Source of the DNA: Williamsia deligens
GTDB lineage: Bacteria > Actinomycetota > Actinomycetes > Mycobacteriales > Mycobacteriaceae
Direction: 5' to 3'
Length of the DNA stretch: 64,000 bases
Assembly (NCBI RefSeq): GCF_024171765.1
Contig: NZ_JAMTCI010000001.1
Location: 2,032,796-2,096,795, forward strand
The position numbers and the translations under genes are program-made. Below, piece after piece: positions 53,082 through 61,860 of this stretch. Positions within the stretch are counted from its first letter, which is position 1, and the number at the start of each line of letters is the position of its first letter. The notes below the pieces were generated by a model. It was not told the origin of the DNA. It did not search any database and worked only from the letters and a program-made list of their open reading frames with translations.

Positions 53082-53134
53082 GAAGTCGGCGAGTGACATA
53101 TGGCAGTTTTCGGCGCTTGTCGGGCTACGACGAG

Positions 53135-53140
53135 TACGAT
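53135..53140 (+). promoter_or_regulatory. -10 TACGAT, leaderless type, for tetR 53148
   Basis: TACGAT ends seven bases before GTG 53148. This decides the start over ATG 53139, which would overlap the -10. Confidence 0.5.
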
Positions 53141-53147
53141 GGCGCTC

Positions 53148-53795
53148 GTGACAGTGGCGGACACCGAGAATCCGCAGGCCAGAGCCGGTCTGCGCGAGCG
53201 CAAGAAGGTGCAGACGCGGGCTCGGTTGATCGACGTCGCGCTCGAGCTGTGCGACTCGCAGGGGTTCGACGCGACCACGGTCGAGCAGATCTCCGACGCC
53301 GCCGACATCTCGCCGCGCACGTTCAACCGCTATTTCGCGACCAAAGAGGACGTCATCCTCGCCCCCATCGACGACATGGTGGCCGCGGTCGCGGCCGCGA
53401 TGGACGTCCAACCGCGCACCGGCAACGAGTTCCAGGCCCTGCTCGACGCGCATCTGTCGGTCCTGTGCGGCGGGTGTCCCGACATCTCGAGCCACGACCT
53501 CGACCGCTTCGAGGTGATGAACCGCATCGCGCAGTCGTCACCGTCGGTGAGCGGTCGCAGTGCCGAGCTGGGCGAGACCAAGTTCCGCCGCCTCAGCGAG
53601 AAGATCGCCGAGCGCACCGGCGCCGACAGCGAGGACATGCAGGTGCGCGTCATCGCCACCGTGTGGTTGTCGCTCATGCACCTGGCCATGGACAAGTTGT
53701 GTGGCCCGGGGTCACAGTTCGGCAGCCAGGCCGCGCGCGCCGATGCGCTGCGATCGACCTACGACGCGTTCCGCGTCGCGGTCAAGGATCTCTGA
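53148..53795 (+). CDS. TetR-family regulator of the divergent MFS exporter
   Basis: The protein has 215 residues from GTG 53148 (MTVADTENPQARAGLRERKK); ATG 53139 is an alternative start. The DNA-binding domain is RKKVQTRARLIDVALELCDSQGF, TTVEQISDAADISPRTFNRYFATKED, with Phe-Asn-Arg-Tyr-Phe in the recognition helix. The C-terminal domain is of the MftR/AcrR type (VIATVWLSLMHLAMDKL). Gene order implies that it represses the MFS gene and itself until an exported compound binds. The ligand is unknown. Confidence 0.88.
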   Translation: MTVADTENPQARAGLRERKKVQTRARLIDVALELCDSQGFDATTVEQISDAADISPRTFNRYFATKEDVILAPIDDMVAAVAAAMDVQPRTGNEFQALLDAHLSVLCGGCPDISSHDLDRFEVMNRIAQSSPSVSGRSAELGETKFRRLSEKIAERTGADSEDMQVRVIATVWLSLMHLAMDKLCGPGSQFGSQAARADALRSTYDAFRVAVKDL

Positions 53796-53819
53796 CCCTC
53801 GACGTCGTCGGTGGGGTGC

Positions 53820-53825
53820 GATAAT
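53820..53825 (+). promoter_or_regulatory. -10 GATAAT, short leader, for the dipeptidase gene
   Basis: GATAAT ends eight bases before ATG 53834, with no Shine-Dalgarno, so the transcript is probably leaderless or nearly so. Confidence 0.4.
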
Positions 53826-53833
53826 CCCCAGGC

Positions 53834-54637
53834 ATGACCACCAGACTGTCCGGTATCTGCGCCGCAGTTCTCGTCGTGCTCGCGCTGGCGGTCCCGACCG
53901 CCTCGGCAGCGCCCGCCCGGCCTGCTCCGGACCCGAGAGCTCCCGGTGACTTCGTCGCGCTGAGCGACGTGGATCCGACGATCCTGCAGGACATCCGATA
54001 CGTCACCCCGCACAACTTCACCGGCGATCCCGTCGACGGCTACCGCGCGCCCATGTGCATCCTCACCCGGCAGGCCGCCGACGGGCTGCACCGGGCGCAG
54101 CTGCAGTTCCTCCTGCAGGGCTACTCGCTCAAGGTCTACGACTGCTATCGCCCGCAGCGTGCGGTGAACGACTTCGTCGCGTGGGCGACGAGGCTCGACG
54201 ACCAGCGGATGAAGGCCGAGTTCTACACCGGCGTGGACAAGGCGAACCTGTTCCGTGACGGGTACATCGCCGAGCAGTCCGGACACAGCCGCGGCAGCAC
54301 GATGGACCTCACCCTCGTCCGTCTGCCGGCCAGGCAGACCCGGCCTTATGTCCGCGGACAACGACTCGTCGACTGCACCGCGCCGCAGGCGCAACGGTTC
54401 CCGGACAACTCGATCGACATGGGCACCGGTTTCGACTGCTTCAACACCCTGGCGTGGCCGCTCGATCCGCGCGTCCAGGGACAGCAGTTGCGCAACCGCG
54501 TGATGCTGCTGAACGGTCTGGTGCAGCAGGGGTTCGTGCCCTACTCCTTCGAGTGGTGGCACTTCACCTACAAGCCGGAACCGTTCCCGGACACCTACTT
54601 CGACTTCCCCGTCGCGCGGTCGTCGCTGCGCCGGTAG
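53834..54637 (+). CDS. Secreted D-Ala-D-Ala dipeptidase (VanX-like, peptidase M15D)
   Basis: The protein has 267 residues. A signal peptide covers about 1-25 (LSGICAAVLVVLALAVPTASA). The mature domain shows DIRYVTPHNFTGDPVDGY, LKVYDCYRPQRAV (conserved Arg of VanX), SGHSRGSTMDLTL (Zn ligands His and Asp) and EWWHFTY (catalytic Glu and Zn-binding His). The family cleaves D-Ala-D-Ala; exported forms are thought to recycle peptidoglycan rather than confer vancomycin resistance. No vanH or vanA partner is present. Four Cys suggest disulfides. Confidence 0.93.
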   Translation: MTTRLSGICAAVLVVLALAVPTASAAPARPAPDPRAPGDFVALSDVDPTILQDIRYVTPHNFTGDPVDGYRAPMCILTRQAADGLHRAQLQFLLQGYSLKVYDCYRPQRAVNDFVAWATRLDDQRMKAEFYTGVDKANLFRDGYIAEQSGHSRGSTMDLTLVRLPARQTRPYVRGQRLVDCTAPQAQRFPDNSIDMGTGFDCFNTLAWPLDPRVQGQQLRNRVMLLNGLVQQGFVPYSFEWWHFTYKPEPFPDTYFDFPVARSSLRR

Positions 54638-54656
54638 CGGCGGTAGCCGCCCGGAA

Positions 54657-55337
54657 TCAGCTGAACTCGCTGCTCGCGAGGTCCTTGTCGTCGCCGAGGA
54701 GAGCGTCGACGATGCGGTTCGCGACGGCGTCGGGATCGGCGCCGGACGGCATCTTCGGCGGATCGCCGGCGATGGCACGGTCGACGAGACCGGTCTCGGT
54801 GTGGGGTGGGCGGATGTCGAGAACGCGCACCTTGCTCTTGCGCGCCTCTTTCGCGACCGCCGAGAACAGTGCCGCCGACGCGGCCTTCACCGCGGAGTAG
54901 GTGGCCATGAAGGCGACCGGCTGTTCGGCCAGCACCGCGCTGATGCCGGCGATCACGCCGCCCTGCTCGACGACGGGCAGTGCCGCGCGCGTGATGCGCA
55001 ACGGGCCGAGGAAGTCGATGAGCACCAGGTCGTCGACGGTGTCGTCGTCGATGTCGGCGAGAGGACCGAACGCCGCGACACCCGCGGCGATGACGACCCC
55101 GTCGATGCGTCCGTGGTGGTCGCGCGCGGCGTCGATGATCTTCTGCCCGGCGTCGGGCTGACGGAGATCTGCGGCGACGGTGTGTGCGCCGTCGATGTCG
55201 AGTCTCCCCACCGACTCCTCCGACGACCCGGTCACCGTCAGGGCCGCGCCCTTCTCGGCGAGTCCCTTCGCGATCCGCGACCCGAGTTCGCCGGTCGCAC
55301 CGACGACGACGAACACCTTGTCCTGTGCATCAGCCAT
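54657..55337 (-). CDS. Short-chain dehydrogenase/reductase
   Basis: The protein has 226 residues from ATG 55337 (MADAQDKVFVVVGATGELGSRIAKGLAEKG), a GxxGxxG cofactor motif. The catalytic region is ATYSAVKAASAALFSAVAKEA, with Tyr and Lys in a YSAVK motif, preceded by GISAVLAE where the Ser lies. VIAAGVAAFG replaces the NAG motif. The final segment DPDAVANRIVDALLGD is typical of SDRs acting on small acyl or carbonyl compounds. Its role is unknown. GGGGAC precedes the start. Confidence 0.85.
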   Translation of the reverse strand: MADAQDKVFVVVGATGELGSRIAKGLAEKGAALTVTGSSEESVGRLDIDGAHTVAADLRQPDAGQKIIDAARDHHGRIDGVVIAAGVAAFGPLADIDDDTVDDLVLIDFLGPLRITRAALPVVEQGGVIAGISAVLAEQPVAFMATYSAVKAASAALFSAVAKEARKSKVRVLDIRPPHTETGLVDRAIAGDPPKMPSGADPDAVANRIVDALLGDDKDLASSEFS

Positions 55338-55457
55338 GTCCCCATGGTGCCCGCTGAGGCCGGGTCCGAACCGCGCGGCGGAGATCGAACAACGATCGTG
55401 ACCGCTCAGCCGGCGCCGTGACCACACTGTTACCCCGTTCGAGGGCACTCTGGGGGC

Positions 55458-56240
55458 ATGAACACCGCGAACACCTATGCAGTCAAAGAGAAGATCGTCG
55501 TCGTCACCGGCGCGGGGTCCGGCATCGGGCGGGCGATCGCCCGGGCCTTCCTGGCCAACGGCGCGACGGTCGTCGTCACGGGCCGTCGCCGCGAGCCGTT
55601 GGAGGAGACCGTGGCCGGTGCCGACGAGCAGCGGACGCTGGTGGTGCCCGGCGACGTGTCCGTCCGCCAGGACGTCGAGGCACTCGTCGCCGCGACCCGC
55701 GAGAAGTTCGGCCGCATCGACATCGTCGTCTCCAACGCCGGAGTGCACGACGGTGGCGGCGACATCACCGACCTGTCGGACGACGACTGGGCGCTGATGC
55801 GCGGGGTCAACATCGACGGCTTCCTGCACATCGCGCAGGCGACGCTGCCCGAACTGGTCGCGACCGGCGGCAACCTCGTCGCGGTCTCGTCGGTGTCAGG
55901 GATCGCCGGGGACTGGGGGCAGGCGGCCTACAACGCCTCCAAGCACGCCATGACCGGCTTCGTCCGTTCCCTCGCACTGGATTACGGCGACCGAGGGGTC
56001 CGGGTCAACGCCGTCCTCCCGGCGTTCACCCTCACCGACATGACGTCGGGGATGGCCGACGACGAGAAGGCGTTGGCGCCGTTCGTCAATCGCATCGCGC
56101 TCGGGCGACCTGGTGAACCCGACGACATCGCGCCGGCGGTGCTCTTCCTCGCCTCCGACGACGCCCGCTACGTCACCGGTGCCCTCCTCGCCGTCGACGG
56201 AGGGACGAGTGCGTCCACGGGTCAGCCCCACACCGAGTGA
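55458..56240 (+). CDS. SDR oxidoreductase (FabG-like)
   Basis: The protein has 260 residues. VVVTGAGSGIGRAIA, VVSNAGVHDGG, VAVSSVSGIAGDWGQAAYNASKHAMTGFVRSLA and the late ASDDARYVTGALLAVDGGTS give a complete classical SDR with Ser-Tyr-Lys. TGRR after beta-2 suggests NADP. It is divergent from the SDR at 54657. Its last 19 bases overlap the 3' end of the convergent DUF998 gene. Confidence 0.9.
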   Translation: MNTANTYAVKEKIVVVTGAGSGIGRAIARAFLANGATVVVTGRRREPLEETVAGADEQRTLVVPGDVSVRQDVEALVAATREKFGRIDIVVSNAGVHDGGGDITDLSDDDWALMRGVNIDGFLHIAQATLPELVATGGNLVAVSSVSGIAGDWGQAAYNASKHAMTGFVRSLALDYGDRGVRVNAVLPAFTLTDMTSGMADDEKALAPFVNRIALGRPGEPDDIAPAVLFLASDDARYVTGALLAVDGGTSASTGQPHTE

Positions 56241-56842
56241 GGTGACCGGCGCGCCCGGGTGACGAGCAGGAGGCCGACCGCCACATCCCACGCGATGATC
56301 GGGTAGACGGCCCCGCGTTCGACCGCGCCCTCGACTCCGGTGTCCGCGCCGGCGACGGCCAGCAGCGTGACGAAAGCGGCGACACCGATCGCGCCCGCGA
56401 CCCGACTCACGATGCAGAACCAACGCGGGACGCCCAGGGTGCCGAGCATGCCGCCGGCCACGATCATCGCGGCGTTGCCGCCGACGATCGCGAGGAGCGC
56501 ACCGAACCCGTGCAGCGGCGACGCGCCGGCGTGGAACAGCCCGACGAGCACGTTGCCGATGCCGTTGGCCAGTGCCAGCCCGGTGATCACGGTGCGGCGC
56601 CGACGCGAGACACCGGTCGTACGTGCGAGCGTCACGCCCGCTGTCGCGAAGAGGATCCCGTGCAGGACGAACGCGCCCGCGTTCATCAGCGCCGCCGACG
56701 GGGACGCACTCGGGACCCCGAGCGCGCTGATGTAGTCGCGTGCGTAGCTGTAGTCGGGATACTGCTGCGCTGCAACGGTTTCGCACAGGACGTAGGCCAC
56801 ACCGGCGAGCAACCACGCCCACCCGGCGGCGCGTGTCGTCAC
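56222..56842 (-). CDS. DUF998 membrane protein
   Basis: The protein has 206 residues from GTG 56842, whose GTGA overlaps the stop of the kinase gene. Six or seven hydrophobic segments are visible; WAWLLAGVAYVLCETVAAQQYPDYSYARDYISALG is the family N-terminus, with VLVGLFHAG in the middle. Function is unknown. It is the last gene of a permease-kinase-DUF998 overlapping cluster. The gene ends inside the 3' end of the convergent SDR. Confidence 0.82.
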   Translation of the reverse strand: MTTRAAGWAWLLAGVAYVLCETVAAQQYPDYSYARDYISALGVPSASPSAALMNAGAFVLHGILFATAGVTLARTTGVSRRRRTVITGLALANGIGNVLVGLFHAGASPLHGFGALLAIVGGNAAMIVAGGMLGTLGVPRWFCIVSRVAGAIGVAAFVTLLAVAGADTGVEGAVERGAVYPIIAWDVAVGLLLVTRARRSPHSVWG

Positions 56843-58496
56843 GCCGCGTGGTCGGCGGCCGCGGCGAAGAACCACGCCACCACCAGCGCACCGGGGTCGA
56901 CGACTCCGCGGGCGCGGTCGCCGACGTAGCTGGCGCGGCCCCGCGACGCGACGAGCTCCCGGGTCGACTCGGCGCCGTCCGCCGCGGCCGTGGCCACATC
57001 GGTGAGTGACGCCTCTGCGCCGAGGGCGTCGACCGCAGGCGAGAGCGCGTCGACGAGGGTGTCGTCACCGACCCGGGCGCCGCCGAGATCCTGGATGCGT
57101 CGCAGGGCCTCCGCGGTCCCGGCGCGCAGTGCCGCCGCCCGGTCGTCGGTCTCGCCGAAGGCCCGGGCGAGTTCGGCGAAGAACACCCCGAAGAGCGCGC
57201 CGGAGGTACCTCCGGCCCGGACGAGGAACGACGTGCTGATCGCGGTCAGCACCTCGGCGTCCCGGCCGCGCAAGGGGAGCGGGAAATGACGCAGTGCCGC
57301 AGCCATGTTCGTGCCGAAGTCGCCGTCACCGGCCTGCCTGTCGAGGTCGGTCAGGTCGTCGACGGACTCCTGCACCCGTCCCACGAACGCGGTCAACCAG
57401 GGCGATTCGTCACCGGAGTCCGCGGCGTCGTCGGGGTCGGCGAAGTGCACGTCGACCGGTCGGGCACCGCCGGTGGAGGTCACCGAGGGCCACCCCGGTG
57501 CCCCGGTGGGGGCGTCGAACAGTTCGACGATCTCGTCGTCGCAGCGCACCACGGTGATGGAGAACCCGGCCATGTCGAGTGCGGTGACGAGCGAGGCGAC
57601 GAGGATGCGGCGCACCGCGAACCCGCGGTCGGTGACCTGCCGGACCACCTGGTCGGCGACGACGTTCAGCTCCAGCGGATGTGCGGACCCGAGTCCGTTG
57701 ACGAGGGCCAGCAGGTCCTCACCGTCGTCGGGCCGCGACGACGCCAGGATCCGCTCGAGCATCCCGTGGACGAGTTCGTCGGCGGGCTGCTGCGGGATCC
57801 GGTCGACGCCGGCCTCGCCGTGGATGCCCACGCCGAACTCCATCTCGCCGACCGGCAGGTCGAAGCTGGGCTGTCGGGCGCCGGGGACGGTGCACGGGGC
57901 GAACGCCACGGAGAAGCTGCGTGCCGCCGCAGCCACGCGGCGACCGATGTCGGCCACCGCGGCCAGGTCGTCACCCCGCGCCGCCGCTGCGCCGCAGACC
58001 TTCTCGACGATGACGGTCGCTCCGGTACCGCGCCGCCCGGGACGCCGTCGTCGTCGCCGGGATCGGTGGCCACGTCGTCGTCGACGAGGACATGCTCGGT
58101 CTCGACCTCGTCGCGCACCATCGTCCGCGCGACACGGAAGTTCATGACGTCGCCGGTGTAGTTCTTCACGATGTGCAGGACGCCGGCGCCGCGGTCGGCC
58201 CGACGGGTGGCCGCGGCGACCTGCAGTGCGTTGGGCGAGGTGAACACCAGACCCGGGCACGCGGCGTCGAGCATCCCGGCGCCGACGAGGCCGGAATGCA
58301 TCGGCTCATGCCCCGACCCACCGCCGGACACCAGCGCGACGCCGTCGTCGGTGCGATCGGTGCGATACAGGAATCCCGGGTCGGGTTCCCAGGCGAGGTG
58401 GTCGTTGGTGGCGACCAGTCCGGCGATCGCGTCGGTGAGGAAGCGATCGGGATCGACGGCGATCCAGGTGTGCGGCGGACGGGTGCCGTCAGACAC
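56839..58496 (-). pseudogene. Dihydroxyacetone kinase (DhaK-DhaL fusion) with a one-base frameshift
   Basis: Read across the frameshift, the product is about 552 residues, the size of single-chain ATP-dependent dihydroxyacetone kinases. The first frame (GTG 58496) gives VSDGTRPP, then SGGGSGHEPMHSGLVG, VLHIVKNYTGDVMNF and VLVDDDVATDPGDDDGVPG. It then loses sense, and the next frame continues GRRGTGATVIVEKVCGAAA, EFGVGIHGEAGV (substrate His) and the DhaL domain with QAGDGDFGTNM and RAGGTSGALFG. Adding one base at the CCCGGG (58036-58041) restores the frame exactly. All catalytic residues are intact, so this is either a sequencing error or a very recent mutation. Its start overlaps the permease stop. 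Confidence 0.88.
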
Positions 58497-59886
58497 GCGA
58501 GTCCTTCCTCGCCTCGACGGGCGGATCCGTGGCGGTCCGCTGCCGCCAGACACCCAGGGCGACGATCACCACCGCAGAGATCACAGAGAAGCCGATCGCC
58601 TGCTGCTGGCTCGCGTCGAAGGCCATGAGGATGAGGACGGCGACGATGAACACGATGACCGTCGAGGTCAGGTAGGGGAACAGCCACATGCGCACCGGCG
58701 GCCGCTCGCCCGTCGCACGCAGCGTCCGCCCGAGGACCAGCTGGCTGCACGCGATGGCCAGGTAGACGAACAGGGCGATGGCACCGCTGGTCGCGAGGAG
58801 GTACGCGAAGATCTTGTCGGGCAGGACGTAGTTGCCGACCACGGCGAGGAACCCCACCACCATCGACAACAGGACCGCCACCCACGGCACGCCCCGACTC
58901 GTCAGCGACCGCACCGCGCGGGGTGCGTCGCCACGATCGCCGAGTGAGAACAGCATCCGCGAGGCGGTGTACAGCGCGGAGTTCAGGCACGACGCGACGG
59001 CGGTGAGGATGACGACGTCCATGATCCGGCCGGAGTGGGGGATCCCGATCGCCTCGAGCACCGACTGATACGACCCGTCCTCGAGACGGTTGTAGGGCAG
59101 CAGTGCGACGACCACGAAGATCGAGCCGATGTAGAAGATCGAGATCCGCCAGATCACCGAGTTCACCGCTCGGGTGATCCCGGCCTTCGGATCCGGCGAC
59201 TCCGCGGCCGCGATGGTGACGATCTCGGTGCCCATGAACGAGAACATGGTGACCAGCAGACCGGTGATGACGGCGCCGAAACCGTTGGGCATGAACCCGT
59301 CCGGCTCCCACAGGCCCTTCACGCCGCTGACCTCCGAGCCGGGGAACACACCCAGGATCGCCAGGACGCCGATGACGATGAACGCGACGATCGACACCAC
59401 CTTGACGAGCGCGAACCAGAACTCGAACTCGCCGTAGTTGCCGACACTGACCAGGTTCGTCACCGTCAGCAGGACGGTGACCGTCAACGCCCACACCCAC
59501 TGGGGACCGCCGACGAGGTCGGCCAGGATCGACGCGGCCGCCGTCGCCTCGACGGGGATCACGAGGACCCAGAACCACCAGTAGAGCCAGCCGACGGAGA
59601 ACCCGGCCCACCGTCCCAGCGCGCGCGTCGAGTACACCGAGAACGACCCGGTGTCGGGGTTGGCGGTGGCCATCTCGCCGAGCATCCGCATCACCAGGAT
59701 GACCAGCGACCCGGCGAGCAGGTACGAGATGAGAACGGCGGGGCCGGCCTTCTCGATCGCGTTCGCGGATCCGACGAACAGGCCCGCGCCGATGACACCG
59801 GCGATCGAGATCATGGTGATGTGGCGGGGTTTGAGGCCGGCGCCGAGGGATGTGCCGGCGGTCTCCGTGTCCGGGGCGGTGCTCAT
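58489..59886 (-). CDS. Amino-acid permease, APC family (GABA/aromatic amino-acid permease type)
   Basis: The protein has 465 residues and 12 hydrophobic segments. LKPRHITMISIAGVIGAGLFVGSANAI, the GxGxF-type ligand loop, and GEMATANPDTGSFSVYSTRALG are hallmarks of the AAT subfamily; FSFMGTEIVTIAAAESPDPKAGI follows. It resembles GabP and relatives. The last residues overlap the dihydroxyacetone kinase start (GTGTCTGA), so the three genes are translationally linked, which is an unusual permease partner. The substrate is not predictable. Confidence 0.9.
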   Translation of the reverse strand: MSTAPDTETAGTSLGAGLKPRHITMISIAGVIGAGLFVGSANAIEKAGPAVLISYLLAGSLVILVMRMLGEMATANPDTGSFSVYSTRALGRWAGFSVGWLYWWFWVLVIPVEATAAASILADLVGGPQWVWALTVTVLLTVTNLVSVGNYGEFEFWFALVKVVSIVAFIVIGVLAILGVFPGSEVSGVKGLWEPDGFMPNGFGAVITGLLVTMFSFMGTEIVTIAAAESPDPKAGITRAVNSVIWRISIFYIGSIFVVVALLPYNRLEDGSYQSVLEAIGIPHSGRIMDVVILTAVASCLNSALYTASRMLFSLGDRGDAPRAVRSLTSRGVPWVAVLLSMVVGFLAVVGNYVLPDKIFAYLLATSGAIALFVYLAIACSQLVLGRTLRATGERPPVRMWLFPYLTSTVIVFIVAVLILMAFDASQQQAIGFSVISAVVIVALGVWRQRTATDPPVEARKDSRV

Positions 59887-59947
59887 CCGACCGATCCTCG
59901 CGCATCCGTGGCGAGTGCGGGGCGCGAGCGGGCAAGACGGTGCGAAC

Positions 59948-59953
59948 TAGTGT
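59948..59953 (+). promoter_or_regulatory. -10 TAGTGT, leaderless type
   Basis: TAGTGT ends seven bases before ATG 59961, without Shine-Dalgarno. Confidence 0.45.
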
Positions 59954-59960
59954 CGTCCGC

Positions 59961-60854
59961 ATGACGCCGACGAGGTACGACGACGCGCAGCGCGGACGTG
60001 CGCGGACCGCCTACGAGACACTCGAGCCGCTCAACGTGCTCGCGTACTTCCACCCCGGGATCGGCAAGGCACAGTCGGACACCGGACTCGACCCCTACGC
60101 CTGGTACGTCGGGGCGCGGGGTGCACCGCTCGGTGACTGCGTCGGCTCGGTCGTCTCGGCCGCGTTCTTCAACTTCAACCCGGCCATCGTCGAGCCAGGG
60201 TGGGCGGCCGCGAGGAAGGTCGGGCTCGACATCGTGCACGCGCGACGCGAGCAGATGCTCACCGAGGCGCTCGACGAGATCTGGGGCGACCGCGCGTCGT
60301 CGGAGGAGACCGCCCGTCTCGCCGACCGGCTCCTCGCCATCGGCGCGGCCGCGCCCATGGCCGGTCGGACGCTCGCCTCGGCGTGGGCGGAGTGCCCTGC
60401 ACCCGAGCATCCCGGTCTCCGGCTCTGGCATGCGGTGTCGGTGCTGCGGGAATGGCGCGGCGACGGACATGTCGCTGCGCTGACGGCCGCCGGGTTCGAC
60501 CGCGTCGAAGCCGTCGTGTTCCACGAGGCCAGTCATCCCGATCCCGCCGTCCGCAAGCGTGGGCTCGGCAAGAAGATCTCGCAGCTCACCCGCGGCTGGT
60601 CCGACGACGACTGGTCGCAGGCCCGCGCGGCGCTCATCGCACGCGGCCTCGTCGCCGACACCGATCCCGCCGAGCGCGACGCGTTGAGCGACGAGGGTGG
60701 GCGCGTCTACGACGAGCTGGAGCTCGTCACCGACGACGCAGCCGCAGCCGCCTGGGTGGGCGTCGACGATTTCGACGACCTGATGGGCCGGGTCCGCCCG
60801 TACATCAAGTCGATCATCGACGCCGGTGTGCTCCCGGGGACGAAGAAGAAGTAG
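59961..60854 (+). CDS. SCO6745-family protein (helix-turn-helix-like, function unknown)
   Basis: The protein has 297 residues from ATG 59961. ETLEPLNVLAYFHPG, DPYAWYVGARGAPLGDCV, FFNFNPAIVEPGW and LRLWHAVSVLREWRGDGHVAAL are the conserved blocks of the SCO6745 family, common in actinobacteria. The C-terminal part (LTRGWSDDDWSQARAALIARGLV, then ELVTDDAAAAAW) is typical. No catalytic motif is known. It is divergent from the permease gene and precedes a long inverted repeat. Confidence 0.85.
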   Translation: MTPTRYDDAQRGRARTAYETLEPLNVLAYFHPGIGKAQSDTGLDPYAWYVGARGAPLGDCVGSVVSAAFFNFNPAIVEPGWAAARKVGLDIVHARREQMLTEALDEIWGDRASSEETARLADRLLAIGAAAPMAGRTLASAWAECPAPEHPGLRLWHAVSVLREWRGDGHVAALTAAGFDRVEAVVFHEASHPDPAVRKRGLGKKISQLTRGWSDDDWSQARAALIARGLVADTDPAERDALSDEGGRVYDELELVTDDAAAAAWVGVDDFDDLMGRVRPYIKSIIDAGVLPGTKKK

Positions 60855-60877
60855 CCCGTCTCCCGGCGACGACGTTC

Positions 60878-60940
60878 GAAACGTCCGCTCCACGCGAGCA
60901 GGGGGCAATGCTCCCTCTGCTCACGCCGAGCGGACGTTTC
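60878..60940. repeat. 63-base inverted repeat between convergent genes
   Basis: Perfect 13-base outer arms GAAACGTCCGCTC (60878-60890) and GAGCGGACGTTTC (60928-60940) enclose an inner stem GAGCAG (60896-60901)/CTGCTC (60917-60922) and a nearly paired GC-rich centre. It lies 24 bases after the SCO6745-type stop and before the end of the convergent MerR gene. It can act as a bidirectional terminator; its length and layered arms also fit a small repetitive palindromic element. Confidence 0.6.
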
Positions 60941-60977
60941 AGACGGTGGCACGACTGATCCCGTCGTGGCCTCGGCC

Positions 60978-61817
60978 TCAGCTGCGGGTGAACCCGACGA
61001 GGACCTCGGTGACCCAGTCCGCGGGGTCGTCGCCCATCTCGAGGTAGATCTCGCGGCCGCGGCCGTCGAGTGTCCATTCCTGCTCGGTCACCCACCGACG
61101 CAACAGCTGGTAGGTCTCGTCGACCGTGTCCATCCCACCGCGGTGGACGAGGGAGGCGAAGTCCCCGGCCGCGACGTCCACCACCTCGAGACCGGCGACG
61201 GCGTCGGGGTGTCCGACGAGCGCGTCGGTCGGGAAGCACGCGCACACACGCAATGCGTCCTCCGATGTGTCAGGCGCTGACTCGTAGTGCGCCACAGCGG
61301 GTCCGGCGGGCGGGTGGCCCGCAGCGATCAGGGCGTCGACGACCTGCGGGTAGAGGGTCTGGATCAGCGGCCCGATCTCGTCGGAGACCGCCGCGACGGC
61401 GACGGCCGTTCGTCCGAGGAGACGGACGGCGGGGAGGCTGACCGTGGTGGCGGTGACGGACATCGTGTTCTCCTGCTCGATGAGTCGGAGTCGCGCCTGC
61501 ACCCGCGCGAGCCGGTGTTCGTCGGCCCGGATCGATTCGGCGAGCTCCGCCTGCCGCAGACGCAGCATGGCGCGGAGCTCGTCACCGGTGAGGTCGTCGT
61601 CGAGGACGCGGCGCACGGTGTCGAGCCCGAGACCGAGCTCCTTCAGCGCGACGATGCGGTTGAGACGACGGAGTTGGTCCAGGTCGTAGTGGCGGTAGCC
61701 GGTGTGCGGGTCGACGAACGCCGGGGCGAGCAGCCCGATGGCGTCGTAGTGCCGCAACATCCGCACCGACACCCGGCCGAGTGAGGCGAAATCTCCGATG
61801 GTGATCATGGCGCTCAC
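60978..61817 (-). CDS. MerR-family regulator with GyrI-like effector domain
   Basis: The protein has 279 residues; the start may be Met4 (MITIGDFASLG). The MerR domain is ITIGDFASLGRVSVRMLRHYDAIGLLAP, with GYRHYDLDQLRRLNRIVALKELGL. A coiled coil (RADEHRLARVQARLRLIEQENTM) leads to a GyrI/SOUL-like ligand domain ending in YLEMGDDPADWVTEVLVGF. It resembles BmrR-type regulators that bind lipophilic drugs and activate a transporter. No efflux gene is adjacent. Confidence 0.88.
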   Translation of the reverse strand: MSAMITIGDFASLGRVSVRMLRHYDAIGLLAPAFVDPHTGYRHYDLDQLRRLNRIVALKELGLGLDTVRRVLDDDLTGDELRAMLRLRQAELAESIRADEHRLARVQARLRLIEQENTMSVTATTVSLPAVRLLGRTAVAVAAVSDEIGPLIQTLYPQVVDALIAAGHPPAGPAVAHYESAPDTSEDALRVCACFPTDALVGHPDAVAGLEVVDVAAGDFASLVHRGGMDTVDETYQLLRRWVTEQEWTLDGRGREIYLEMGDDPADWVTEVLVGFTRS

Positions 61818-61860
61818 GACGATCCGGTCTCACACCGTGTCAGGGTCAAGCCCCCGGGTG

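Noticed and set aside
53834-54637. VanX-like gene as a vancomycin-resistance determinant
   Set aside because: It has a signal peptide and no vanH, vanA or vanRS neighbours, so peptidoglycan turnover is more likely.
58166-59962. 598-codon minus-strand frame overlapping the permease
   Set aside because: Arg/His/Gly-rich shadow frame; the overlapping permease has clear APC motifs.
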